Position numbers and translations under genes: made by a program. A model generated the notes under the pieces. It saw only the letters and a program-made list of their open reading frames with translations, did not search any database and had not been told where the DNA came from. Below, piece after piece: positions 30,406-37,972 of a stretch of DNA of 64,000 bases. Origin of the DNA: Providencia zhijiangensis. GTDB lineage: Bacteria; Pseudomonadota; Gammaproteobacteria; Enterobacterales; Enterobacteriaceae. The DNA lies in the NCBI RefSeq assembly GCF_030315915.2, contig NZ_CP135990.1, positions 1,674,001 to 1,738,000 on the forward strand. The letters run 5' to 3'. Each line of letters starts with the position of its first letter. The stretch's first letter is position 1.

Positions 30406-31881
30406 ATGGCGGTACATAATGCTGCTCAAGCTTGTGACTTGATTATTTTCGGCACTAAAGGTGACCTAGCGCGTCGCAAGTTACTTCCATCACTGTATCA
30501 ACTGGAAAAAGCAGGTTATATCCATCCAGATACTCGTATTATCGGCGTTGGTCGTGCCCAATGGGAACGGAACGATTATGTAGAATTTGTGCAAAAAGCC
30601 CTAAATGACTTTTTGAAAGAAGAGCTAGATCCTGCGCTGTGGGAGCGTTTAAGCGCCCGCTTAGATTTCTGCAATTTAGATGTCAGTGAAACCGATAACT
30701 TCGTTCGTTTAGCGGATATGCTCAAACAAGACGAACAACCTGCCATCCATTACTTCGCGATGCCACCAAGCACATTTGGTGAAATGTGTCAGGGGCTGGG
30801 TCATGCAGGGCTGAACAAGCAACCGAACCGCGTGGTAATGGAAAAACCATTAGGAACAGACTTAGCTTCATCTCAGCAGATCAACAACGAAGTGGCTAAA
30901 TATTTCGATGAAAGCCAAGTTTACCGAATTGACCACTATCTAGGTAAAGAAACAGTTTTAAACTTACTGGCACTGCGTTTTGCGAACTCACTGTTTATTA
31001 ATAACTGGGATAATCGCACCATTGACCATGTGCAGATCACTGTTGCAGAAGAAGTCGGTATCGAAGGTCGTTGGGGTTACTTTGACCAAGCTGGTCAGAT
31101 GCGCGATATGGTGCAAAACCATTTGCTGCAGATCTTAACGATGATTGCCATGTCACCGCCGGCAGACTTAACCACTGACCGTATTCGTGATGAAAAAGTG
31201 AAAGTGCTGCGTTCTTTACGTCGCATTGACCACACAAACGTGCGTGAGAAAGCGGTACGCGGTCAATATACTGCGGGCTTTGTGCAAGGTAAGAAAGTAC
31301 CAGGCTACTTAGAAGAAGAAGGCGCCAACAAGCAAAGCCAGACAGAGTCCTTTGTGGCTTTACGTGTGGATATTGATGACTGGCGCTGGGCAGGCGTCCC
31401 ATTCTACCTGCGTACGGGTAAGCGTTTACCTGCAAAATGTTCAGAAGTTGTGGTCTATTTTAAAAAGCCGGCACTGAATATTTTCTCTGAAAGCTACCAA
31501 GATTTACCACAGAACAAATTGACCATTCGTCTGCAACCAGATGAGGGTATCGATATTGAAATTATGAACAAAGCGCCGGGCTTGGATCATAAGCACCGCT
31601 TACAGACTACTAAGCTGGATTTAAGCTTCTCTGAAACCTTCAATCAAACGCATCTTGCGGATGCTTACGAGCGTTTATTATTAGAAGCCATGCGCGGAAT
31701 TCAAGCATTGTTCGTTCGCCGTGATGAAGTGGAAGAAGCATGGAAGTGGGTCGATTCCATCATGGAAGCGTGGGCAATGGATAACGATGCGCCTAAGCCG
31801 TACCAAGCGGGAACTTGGGGGCCAATTGCTTCAGTAGCAATGATTGCTCGTGATGGTCGCTCGTGGAATGAATTTGAGTAA
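30406..31881 (+). CDS. zwf: Glucose-6-phosphate 1-dehydrogenase
   Basis: 491-residue enzyme, first step of the pentose phosphate pathway, producing NADPH. The nucleotide-binding motif is IIFGTKGDLARRKLLPSLYQ and the active-site signature is RIDHYLGKE. The start at 30406 (MAVHNAAQACDL) has GAGGAG about 10 nt upstream; the frame is open to 30346 but that part is not conserved. In E. coli edd and eda follow; here they do not. Confidence 0.98.
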   Translation: MAVHNAAQACDLIIFGTKGDLARRKLLPSLYQLEKAGYIHPDTRIIGVGRAQWERNDYVEFVQKALNDFLKEELDPALWERLSARLDFCNLDVSETDNFVRLADMLKQDEQPAIHYFAMPPSTFGEMCQGLGHAGLNKQPNRVVMEKPLGTDLASSQQINNEVAKYFDESQVYRIDHYLGKETVLNLLALRFANSLFINNWDNRTIDHVQITVAEEVGIEGRWGYFDQAGQMRDMVQNHLLQILTMIAMSPPADLTTDRIRDEKVKVLRSLRRIDHTNVREKAVRGQYTAGFVQGKKVPGYLEEEGANKQSQTESFVALRVDIDDWRWAGVPFYLRTGKRLPAKCSEVVVYFKKPALNIFSESYQDLPQNKLTIRLQPDEGIDIEIMNKAPGLDHKHRLQTTKLDLSFSETFNQTHLADAYERLLLEAMRGIQALFVRRDEVEEAWKWVDSIMEAWAMDNDAPKPYQAGTWGPIASVAMIARDGRSWNEFE

Positions 31882-31911
31882 TATTTTATTTCCATAAACT
31901 GGAATGATGAG

Positions 31912-31944
31912 ATGGCGGGGAGGCTGAATCCCCGCCATTTTTTT
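31912..31944 (+). terminator. Terminator of zwf
   Basis: A 9-bp stem ATGGCGGGG/CCCCGCCAT is followed by TTTTTT. It touches the stop codon of the convergent small gene. Confidence 0.92.
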
Positions 31945-32206
31945 AGCTAATACTTTCTTCTTTATCTTTTTTTATTCTTTCCGCGATAGAAATTTCCGCA
32001 AGCCATTGAATTTCACGTTGGCTAAATGACAAAGTTTTATTTTTTTCTGTTAATTCAAATGAAAGCGATGAATTTTTTATTTTAAGCATAGGATAGCTAT
32101 TTATTTCTTTTATGATTTTTGGATCAGTGAGTTTAATGGTTGAATGAAATACAACAGGGATATGTTTTGCAGGTTTTGATCTTGAAAAGAAAGCGCTGAT
32201 TGGCAT
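31943..32206 (-). CDS. Small hypothetical protein
   Basis: 87-residue cytoplasmic protein of no recognised family. The start at 32206 (MPISAFFSRSKPAKHIP) has AAAGGA upstream. It is rich in Lys, Ser and Ile and has no signal or membrane segment. It lies between zwf and pdxK, where E. coli has edd-eda after zwf. The frame also opens from 32251, but without a ribosome site. Confidence 0.6.
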   Translation of the reverse strand: MPISAFFSRSKPAKHIPVVFHSTIKLTDPKIIKEINSYPMLKIKNSSLSFELTEKNKTLSFSQREIQWLAEISIAERIKKDKEESIS

Positions 32207-32280
32207 TGTAAATCCTTTAGTGATGCATTTATTGAATGCGGAGTCTGCCATGACTCATGACGCTTCTCTTTAATAATGTG

Positions 32281-32313
32281 ATGGTTACCATGATGTAGAC
32301 TCAAGGTAACCAT
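32281..32313 (-). terminator. Inverted repeat after pdxK
   Basis: ATGGTTACC pairs with GGTAACCAT (9 bp) across a 15-nt loop, 16 nt after the pdxK stop on the minus strand. No T run follows, so it may be an operator or a weak terminator. Confidence 0.4.
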
Positions 32314-32328
32314 TCAATTTGGGTTATC

Positions 32329-33177
32329 TTAAAGCACTAGCTCACTTCGACCTGTCGCAGCCATATGAATGATTCCTTGCTCGATACGTAAACACGCCAT
32401 TTTAGCCGCATCAGGAACCGATAAACCGGCCAATAATTGAGCGGTAAGCTCAGCGCCGAATAGGTCGCCAGTGCCTTTGGGTGTTACAGGGTAACGTTTG
32501 TGGCGAATAACGGCGACATCCTGTTTCGTTACACAGACCACTTCAATGCTTTCCTCATCAGGTTGAAAAGCGCTCGTAATGATGACCCACTGCGTGTGAC
32601 CTTTGAGCAACGAGCGAGCTGCACGGGTGGCATCGTCTAGATTGTTGATCTCTTGTCCACTGAGTGTGGAAAGCTCAAATTTGTTTGGGATAATTCCCGT
32701 CGCGAGTGGGATGACTTCATGCCGATAAATATCGGCAATCGCTGGAGGAATATAAAAGCCACTATCTTCATCTCCCATTACAGGGTCGACAATGACAGGC
32801 ATTTTAGGATGTTGCTCACGCACAGAGGCGAGCCAATTTGCAAGGTCGTGAGCTTTATCTGGTGAACCTAAATAACCCGTTAAAATGGCTTTAACGCTCT
32901 TTAAGCTGCCACGTTCAACGAAGCCTTGCAAATAACCGCGAAACCATTCACCGGGTAATTCGCCACCATAACAAGTGGCATAGTGGGGGGTGTTGCTTAG
33001 AATAACAGTGGGAACCGCAGCAACGCGTAATCCTTGTTTGGTCAATGCAGGCACAGCGATGCTATTACCTACACTGCCATACACAACTTGTGATTGAATG
33101 GAGACGACATCATAAGGAAGTGGGGTAGCATCGGCGGCGTTTTGAAAGCTATTTGACGTTAGCGTAAAGGTATCCAT
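32329..33177 (-). CDS. pdxK: Pyridoxal/pyridoxine/pyridoxamine kinase PdxK
   Basis: 282-residue ribokinase-fold enzyme of vitamin B6 salvage. The start region VVSIQSQVVYGSVGNSIAVPA, SNTPHYATCYGG and the catalytic-anion-hole motif KGTGDLFGAEL are all PdxK-like. PdxY, the paralogue, begins directly at the first strand and has GVGD at the anion hole; the N-terminal extension of about 20 residues favours PdxK. Substrate range is not decided by sequence alone. Confidence 0.9.
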   Translation of the reverse strand: MDTFTLTSNSFQNAADATPLPYDVVSIQSQVVYGSVGNSIAVPALTKQGLRVAAVPTVILSNTPHYATCYGGELPGEWFRGYLQGFVERGSLKSVKAILTGYLGSPDKAHDLANWLASVREQHPKMPVIVDPVMGDEDSGFYIPPAIADIYRHEVIPLATGIIPNKFELSTLSGQEINNLDDATRAARSLLKGHTQWVIITSAFQPDEESIEVVCVTKQDVAVIRHKRYPVTPKGTGDLFGAELTAQLLAGLSVPDAAKMACLRIEQGIIHMAATGRSELVL

Positions 33178-33833
33178 GACTCTCTCTTATTGGTGTTCAT
33201 TATTGCTATTTTCTAACGGATAACACGATAAGAAGCGTGTTGACGTTGATTGTCAATGGTAACCGAAAAAATTCATATTGAATGGGATGGTTACAGCATA
33301 AAAAAGGGTGATAAAAAATTTTTTTTGCTTAGATCCTCTAAAAATAAATGCGAGAAAAATAACGGAATTATTCGCAAAATAGACGCTGCCACTGTATTGC
33401 TTAGCATATTAATGAATATTTATGCATAAATATGAGGGATTCAAAAAGTGTTTGTATTCATTGACTTAATAATTTTGGCATGATAGAAATAGCTTGAAAC
33501 TAACAATTATATGAGGGTTCGGAGTAACTTGGATGGATGTCCATCCGATGAAATGAATGAGATATCATGCTTAGCGTGACTAGCATAAAGATCAGTAAGT
33601 CCCAAAGAAGATCAACACACAAGCTTTTCCTTTCCGCTATTCTTTCCAGTGAGCATCACTGGTGTGGCGCATTATAGCGTCCTTCTAGATTATTCAATCC
33701 GCTGAATAAAATCAGCATTCTTTTGTTTTTATTTGAATTTTAAACAGCTTAAAGCTTAAACATCAAGCTCATTGCCTTTCTATCTTGTTCAAAAAACAGG
33801 CTATGGCGAAGCTGTATCTAGAGGGATACTATA
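33178..33833. promoter_or_regulatory. Long pdxK-mdtJ intergenic region with possible mdtJI leader
   Basis: 656 bases separate divergent pdxK and mdtJI. Visible are a perfect GGATGGA-TG-TCCATCC hairpin (33531-33546), a 36-codon upstream reading frame (33567-33677), and a CCAGTGA-GCA-TCACTGG hairpin (33646-33662) inside its end. In E. coli the spermidine exporter mdtJI is controlled through an upstream open reading frame (mdtU), so a leader here is plausible. The first 300 bases (33178-33480) show nothing I can name. Confidence 0.4.
33567..33677 (+). CDS. Possible regulatory upstream ORF (36 codons) before mdtJI
   Basis: The frame starts at ATG 33567 with GAG 5-7 nt upstream and encodes a 36-residue peptide starting MLSVTSIKISKSQRR and ending EHHWCGAL. 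It stops 156 nt before mdtJ. The end of the frame coincides with a 7-bp hairpin. It is too short to judge by coding statistics; the case rests on its position in a long mdtJI leader and the known mdtU precedent in E. coli. I could not confirm similarity to MdtU. Confidence 0.35.
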   Translation: MLSVTSIKISKSQRRSTHKLFLSAILSSEHHWCGAL

Positions 33834-34262
33834 ATGATTTATTGGATATTTTTAGCATTAGCTATCGTGACTGAGGTCATTGGTACGTTATCAATGAAAC
33901 ATGCCAGTGTAAGCGGTGATTTCACTGGTATGGCAGTGATGTATGTGATGATTGCGACTTCCTATATTTTACTGGCGGTTGCGGTAAAAAAAGTGGCCTT
34001 GGGTGTCGCTTATGCGATGTGGGAAGGGGTCGGCGTTCTGTTGATCACTACCTTCAGTGTGTTGTGGTTTGGAGAATCGCTGTCACCGATGAAAGTCGGT
34101 GGATTAGTTTTCCTGATCACGGGTATTGCATTGATCAAATCAGGCACCAAAAAAGCGACTGTTAGACAGTCAGCTCAGAAGGTAAAACAAGCTGCCAAGA
34201 ATGCGGTTGATTCCGCCAAAGCCCGAGCTTTAGTGACAAAGACCGCTAAATCGGAGGTGTAA
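33834..34262 (+). CDS. mdtJ: Spermidine export protein MdtJ
   Basis: 142-residue small multidrug resistance (SMR) protein with four membrane helices. It works as a heteromer with MdtI to export spermidine. The conserved helix-1 glutamate lies in [16 protein letters not shown], and [14 protein letters not shown] is the SMR signature. The C-terminus is about 20 residues longer than in E. coli MdtJ (121) and consists of Lys/Ala-rich repeats ([20 protein letters not shown]) likely to form a basic cytoplasmic helix. AGAGGGA precedes the ATG. Confidence 0.95.
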   Translation: MIYWIFLALAIVTEVIGTLSMKHASVSGDFTGMAVMYVMIATSYILLAVAVKKVALGVAYAMWEGVGVLLITTFSVLWFGESLSPMKVGGLVFLITGIALIKSGTKKATVRQSAQKVKQAAKNAVDSAKARALVTKTAKSEV

Positions 34263-34263
34263 T

Positions 34264-34596
34264 ATGGCCAGTCAATTTGAATGGTGGCATGCGGCATTTT
34301 TGATCCTCGCAGTGGTACTGGAAATTCTAGCCAACGTATTTTTAAAAATGTCGGATGGTTTTAGACGTTATTGGTTAGGAATTTTGTCTCTTGTTGCTGT
34401 ATTAGGGGCATTTAGTGCACTGGCACAGGCAGTGAAGGGAATCGAACTGTCAGTCGCTTATGCCTTATGGGGAGCATTCGGTTTAATCGCCACAGTTGCT
34501 GCCGGCTGGATCTTGTTTAATCAACGCCTAAACTATAAAGGCTGGGGTGGGTTAGTATTCCTGCTTATTGGTATGGTGCTGATTAAAATGTCGTAA
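34264..34596 (+). CDS. mdtI: Spermidine export protein MdtI
   Basis: 110-residue SMR-family partner of MdtJ. Four helices; the conserved glutamate lies in [20 protein letters not shown] and the signature in [14 protein letters not shown]. The start codon lies one base after the mdtJ stop (TAATATGG), so translation is coupled. A Shine-Dalgarno GGAGGTG lies within the end of mdtJ. Confidence 0.96.
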   Translation: MASQFEWWHAAFLILAVVLEILANVFLKMSDGFRRYWLGILSLVAVLGAFSALAQAVKGIELSVAYALWGAFGLIATVAAGWILFNQRLNYKGWGGLVFLLIGMVLIKMS

Positions 34597-34613
34597 CGGA
34601 TAATACAATTCTT

Positions 34614-34660
34614 AAAGCTATTAGTGCTTATTCTACAATATAGTACTAATAGCTTTTCAA
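34614..34660 (+). terminator. Terminator of mdtJI
   Basis: A perfect 12-bp stem AAAGCTATTAGT/ACTAATAGCTTT with a 19-nt loop is followed by TTCAATAT. It lies 18 nt after the mdtI stop. Confidence 0.75.
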
Positions 34661-34843
34661 TATATAATTACATCAAAATTAATACTTTCAGTGAAATGAA
34701 AATTTTAAAATATTGATCTAATGTCCATAGAATAATATATGGTTATTTATTCATACGTTAATGAAAATAATTTTATCTCTATTTATTTTTCCAATAGCAG
34801 CCATTCGGCGGCCTGTGGGCAAGGTAACACAATAATTAAAGGT

Positions 34844-34852
34844 TACCAAGCG
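34844..34852. repeat. IS10 target-site duplication, left copy
   Basis: TACCAAGCG directly precedes the IS10 end. An identical 9-mer directly follows the other end at 36182-36190. Nine bases is the duplication length of IS10. Confidence 0.95.
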
Positions 34853-36181
34853 CTGAGAGATCCCCTCATAATTTCCCCAAAGCGTAACCATGTGTGAATA
34901 AATTTTGAGCTAGTAGGGTTGCAGCCACGAGTAAGTCTTCCCTTGTTATTGTGTAGCCAGAATGCCGCAAAACTTCCATGCCTAAGCGAACTGTTGAGAG
35001 TACGTTTCGATTTCTGACTGTGTTAGCCTGGAAGTGCTTGTCCCAACCTTGTTTCTGAGCATGAACGCCCGCAAGCCAACATGTTAGTTGAAGCATCAGG
35101 GCGATTAGCAGCATGATATCAAAACGCTCTGAGCTGCTCGTTCGGCTATGGCGTAGGCCTAGTCCGTAGGCAGGACTTTTCAAGTCTCGGAAGGTTTCTT
35201 CAATCTGCATTCGCTTCGAATAGATATTAACAAGTTGTTTGGGTGTTCGAATTTCAACAGGTAAGTTAGTTGCTAGAACCCATGGCTCCTTTGCCGACGC
35301 TGAGTAGATTTTAGGTGACGGGTGGTGACAATGAGTCCGTGTCGAGCGCTGATTTTTTCGGCCTTTAGAGCGAGATTTATACAATAGAATTTGGCATGAG
35401 ATTGGATTGCTTTTAGTCAGCCTCTTATAGCCTAAAGTCTTTGAGTGACTAGATGACATATCATGTAAGTTGCTGATAGGTTTCCAGTTTTCCGCTCCTA
35501 GGTCTGCATATTGTACTTTTCCTCTTACTCGACTTAACCAGTACCAACCCAGCTTCTCAACGGATTTATACCATGGCACTTTAAAGCCAGCATCACTGAC
35601 AATGAGCGGTGTGGTGTTACTCGGTAGAATGCTCGCAAGGTCGGCTAGAAATTGGTCATGAGCTTTCTTTGAACATTGCTCTGAAAGCGGGAACGCTTTC
35701 TCATAAAGAGTAACAGAACGACCGTGTAGTGCGACTGAAGCTCGCAATACCATAAGTCGTTTTTGCTCACGAATATCAGACCAGTCAACAAGTACAATGG
35801 GCATCGTATTGCCCGAACAGATAAAGCTAGCATGCCAACGGTATACAGCGAGTCGCTCTTTGTGGAGGTGACGATTACCTAACAATCGGTCGATTCGTTT
35901 GATGTTATGTTTTGTTCTCGCTTTGGTTGGCAGGTTACGGCCAAGTTCGGTAAGAGTGAGAGTTTTACAGTCAAGTAATGCGTGGCAAGCCAACGTTAAG
36001 CTGTTGAGTCGTTTTAAGTGTAATTCGGGGCAGAATTGGTAAAGAGAGTCGTGTAAAATATCGAGTTCGCACATCTTGTTGTCTGATTATTGATTTTTCG
36101 CGAAACCATTTGATCATATGACAAGATGTGTATCCACCTTAACTTAATGATTTTTACCAAAATCATTAGGGGATTCATCAG
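34853..36181 (-). mobile_element. Insertion sequence IS10 (IS10-right type), complete
   Basis: The element runs from CTGAGAGATCCCCTCATAAT to the complement of CTGATGAATCCCCTAATGAT, the two known IS10 ends. Its length is exactly 1329 bp, the published IS10-right length. It carries an intact transposase gene and is flanked by perfect 9-bp direct repeats. The outside end lies at 36181. A GATC Dam site (36112-36115) sits at the expected place near the transposase promoter, which in IS10 ties transposition to replication. No tetracycline resistance genes of Tn10 are nearby, so this is a solo copy. Confidence 0.97.
34866..36074 (-). CDS. IS10 transposase (IS4 family)
   Basis: 402-residue cut-and-paste transposase. 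The sequence agrees with IS10-right transposase along its length as far as I remember it. The DDE residues lie in IVLVDWSDIR (first D), LIVSDAGFKV (second D) and the Y-R-K-E signature YSKRMQIEETFRDLK (E). No frameshift is seen, so it should be active. In IS10 its translation is repressed by the antisense RNA-OUT made from the same outside end. Confidence 0.97.
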   Translation of the reverse strand: MCELDILHDSLYQFCPELHLKRLNSLTLACHALLDCKTLTLTELGRNLPTKARTKHNIKRIDRLLGNRHLHKERLAVYRWHASFICSGNTMPIVLVDWSDIREQKRLMVLRASVALHGRSVTLYEKAFPLSEQCSKKAHDQFLADLASILPSNTTPLIVSDAGFKVPWYKSVEKLGWYWLSRVRGKVQYADLGAENWKPISNLHDMSSSHSKTLGYKRLTKSNPISCQILLYKSRSKGRKNQRSTRTHCHHPSPKIYSASAKEPWVLATNLPVEIRTPKQLVNIYSKRMQIEETFRDLKSPAYGLGLRHSRTSSSERFDIMLLIALMLQLTCWLAGVHAQKQGWDKHFQANTVRNRNVLSTVRLGMEVLRHSGYTITREDLLVAATLLAQNLFTHGYALGKL

Positions 36182-36190
36182 TACCAAGCG
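36182..36190. repeat. IS10 target-site duplication, right copy
   Basis: TACCAAGCG, identical to 34844-34852. The perfect match means the insertion is recent and unrearranged. Confidence 0.95.
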
Positions 36191-36385
36191 CGTTTAAGTG
36201 TGGATTATGGCACCTCAATAGCTCAGTCTACTCAACTTTTTGATATATCCGTTAATTATAAAGACACTAGTTGTAGTGGCTATTTTACAATTCAATCAAT
36301 ACATCATTTCCAAAAATGAATTTACTACAGTATTCACTGGTTTTTGTGAAAAATTAGATTCTCTTTATTTTATTAATTCATTTTT

Positions 36386-36567
36386 ATGAAAAAAGCATTA
36401 AACCCTTCAGAGTAGAAAATCTATTTATATCTATCCTAAGCTTATTATTACCGGTTACTATTTCAGTAACACTTCTATCTGTATCTGCCATCATATTAAC
36501 TGCTGTGATTACATCTTATATTGATGCTGATTTTGCTGGTGCAATAAATAAAGAAATTATTCCATGA
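36386..36567 (+). pseudogene. Possible frameshifted small membrane protein
   Basis: From ATG 36386 the frame stops after nine codons. Adding one A to the A6 run at 36389-36394 would instead give a 60-residue hydrophobic protein: MKKSIKPFRVENLFISILSL, then LLPVTISVTLL and AVITSYIDADFAGAINKE, ending at TGA 36565. The corrected frame would have two membrane segments. No ribosome site is visible, and its end overlaps the convergent membrane-protein gene. It may be a remnant, a sequencing indel, or chance in AT-rich DNA. Confidence 0.3.
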
Positions 36568-37125
36568 ATGTATTTTTAAATCCATAATATGAATTAGTCT
36601 GTATTTATTTTTTTTATATTTAATAGGTAGAAATAAAAATGCATTTATTGTAGCGCAAGTAATGGTGAAAACTGATATAAAGATAGCGTAATAATAAAGG
36701 AATGAAGTGAATTCAAAAACGGAAATTGAGCGTAAATTTACATTTCCGTTTGATATGTTATAGTTTAGGAAGTAATTAATATATGTAATAATAAAAGCAA
36801 TTAAAATTATACTAAAATAACCAAATATAGTTGTAATTATCCCTTTATTATATAATTCAAAATGTTCTTTTTTTATCTCTATCGAATTCCACACAATCAA
36901 ATAGTATGGAATGGAAAAGAAAGGTGCCATTTTACAGTATAAAGCGGATAGATAGCTTTCATTTCGATAATAATCTGAGTAAATTACAGGTATCTCACCT
37001 ATCCAATTACTAATGTTTATTATTACTATATTGGGTATCATGTGTAACCATATAGTAGAGAGAGGAACAGCTCCCAGTAAAATGGTAATAATAAAAACTA
37101 AGCTTGAATTGATCTTGAAAGGCAT
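36496..37125 (-). CDS. Hypothetical multi-pass membrane protein
   Basis: 209-residue protein of no recognised family. It has about four to five hydrophobic segments (FIITILLGAVPLSTIWL near the N-terminus; TTIFGYFSIILIAFIITYI; YYYAIFISVFTITCATI). The ATG at 37125 has AGGA 8-12 nt upstream. Very AT-rich with many Ile, Asn and Tyr codons, unlike the housekeeping genes. It lies beside the IS10-split frame in a patch that looks acquired and partly degraded. Confidence 0.55.
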   Translation of the reverse strand: MPFKINSSLVFIITILLGAVPLSTIWLHMIPNIVIINISNWIGEIPVIYSDYYRNESYLSALYCKMAPFFSIPYYLIVWNSIEIKKEHFELYNKGIITTIFGYFSIILIAFIITYINYFLNYNISNGNVNLRSISVFEFTSFLYYYAIFISVFTITCATINAFLFLPIKYKKNKYRLIHIMDLKIHSWNNFFIYCTSKISINIRCNHSS

Positions 37126-37476
37126 TTTAGAATTCCTACTTCATATGGTGGTGATAATAATATTCATTCCTATTGTCATGTAAAGATCTATTACTTCCTA
37201 CTGTGTAGAGAAATACAAATTTCATTTGAGATGAAAAAGAATATGAGAAACAGTAAAGACTCTAAATAATACGTTTTTACTTTTAATAATAAATCAAATG
37301 GATAGGTAAATAGAGGCCAAAGCTCGTTACTACCGTCATATGGCGATACGCAATGAAACTGAAAAAATAAGTGAAGTGAGAAAATAAAAGGTCAAGTTAT
37401 CCCGTTAAAAAATAATGGCGTTCACTTAAGGTGAGCGCCATTAGGCTGATGATTATTTTTCAAGTATCAATTAAGA
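37126..37476. other. Noncoding gap upstream of the membrane protein gene
   Basis: About 350 AT-rich bases hold the putative promoter of the minus-strand membrane protein gene and, at the right end, the terminator of the RidA-type gene. No gene is supported. Confidence 0.6.
37405..37442 (-). terminator. Terminator of the RidA-family gene
   Basis: AATGGCG and CGCCATT form the base of a stem extended by TTCAC/GTGAG. On the minus strand it is followed by ATTTTTTAAC. Confidence 0.8.
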
Positions 37477-37824
37477 CTAATCAATCGCCGCAACGATTTT
37501 AATCTCAACTTTATATTCTGGCTTCATTAGCGCGGCTTGAACCGTGCAACGAACAGGCGCGCTACCCGCAACAACCCATGCATCCCACGCTTGGTTCATG
37601 CCAGCAAAATCTGCTTTATCTGCAAGGAAGATAGTCGCATCTAAAATTTTGCTTTTATCGGAACCCACACGGCCTAACATGACATCAATAGCGGCTAAGG
37701 TATCTGCGGTTTGAATAATAATGTCGCCATCCAGTTTTTCTGGGACGCTAGTGTAATAGACCACGTTGTTATGGATAACAGCTTCAGACCAACGGGTATC
37801 TGGGTCAATGCGTTCAATAGTCAT
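37477..37824 (-). CDS. yoaB: RidA family protein (YoaB-like)
   Basis: 115-residue YjgF/YER057c/UK114-family protein. RidA proteins deaminate reactive enamine/imine intermediates; the exact substrate of this subgroup is uncertain. The conserved arginine lies in GSAPVRCTVQAAL and the terminal KVEIKIVAAID is typical. AGGAAC precedes the ATG. It is divergent from yoaA, the same pairing as E. coli yoaB/yoaA, which supports the symbol. Confidence 0.9.
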   Translation of the reverse strand: MTIERIDPDTRWSEAVIHNNVVYYTSVPEKLDGDIIIQTADTLAAIDVMLGRVGSDKSKILDATIFLADKADFAGMNQAWDAWVVAGSAPVRCTVQAALMKPEYKVEIKIVAAID

Positions 37825-37972
37825 AATTGTTCCTTATTATCAATGCTGCCCAAGGATATCAGTTTGCTACTATGATGAAAATCAGTTCATTGATGAAACG
37901 ATAATTAGCTCAGCAGCCATCTTGAACTCATGGTAAAGTGTGCCTATCAACGGTAAGCAATATAGGTTCGTA

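Larger units (their letters stand above)
34739..36319 (+). pseudogene. Small reading frame split by IS10
   Basis: Removing IS10 and one copy of the 9-bp duplication joins 34739-34852 to 36191-36319 in frame. The product would be 80 residues: MVIYSYVNENNF..., then HSAACGQGNTIIKGYQARLS, then VDYGTS..., with two cysteines and an alternating beta-like pattern. An in-frame stop lies two codons before the ATG. No Shine-Dalgarno or signal peptide is clear. A second frame continues past the stop at 36317 (NEFTTVFTGFCEKLDSLYFI), so the original may have been longer and frameshifted. No family is recognised. Confidence 0.4.

Noticed and set aside
33178..33833. Guanidine (ykkC or mini-ykkC) riboswitch before the SMR genes mdtJI
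   Set aside because: The paired hairpins with ACGR loops expected of mini-ykkC are absent, and MdtJI is a spermidine rather than guanidine exporter.
34597..37476. Tn10 tetracycline resistance transposon
   Set aside because: Only one IS10 is present, and no tet or other Tn10 genes adjoin it.
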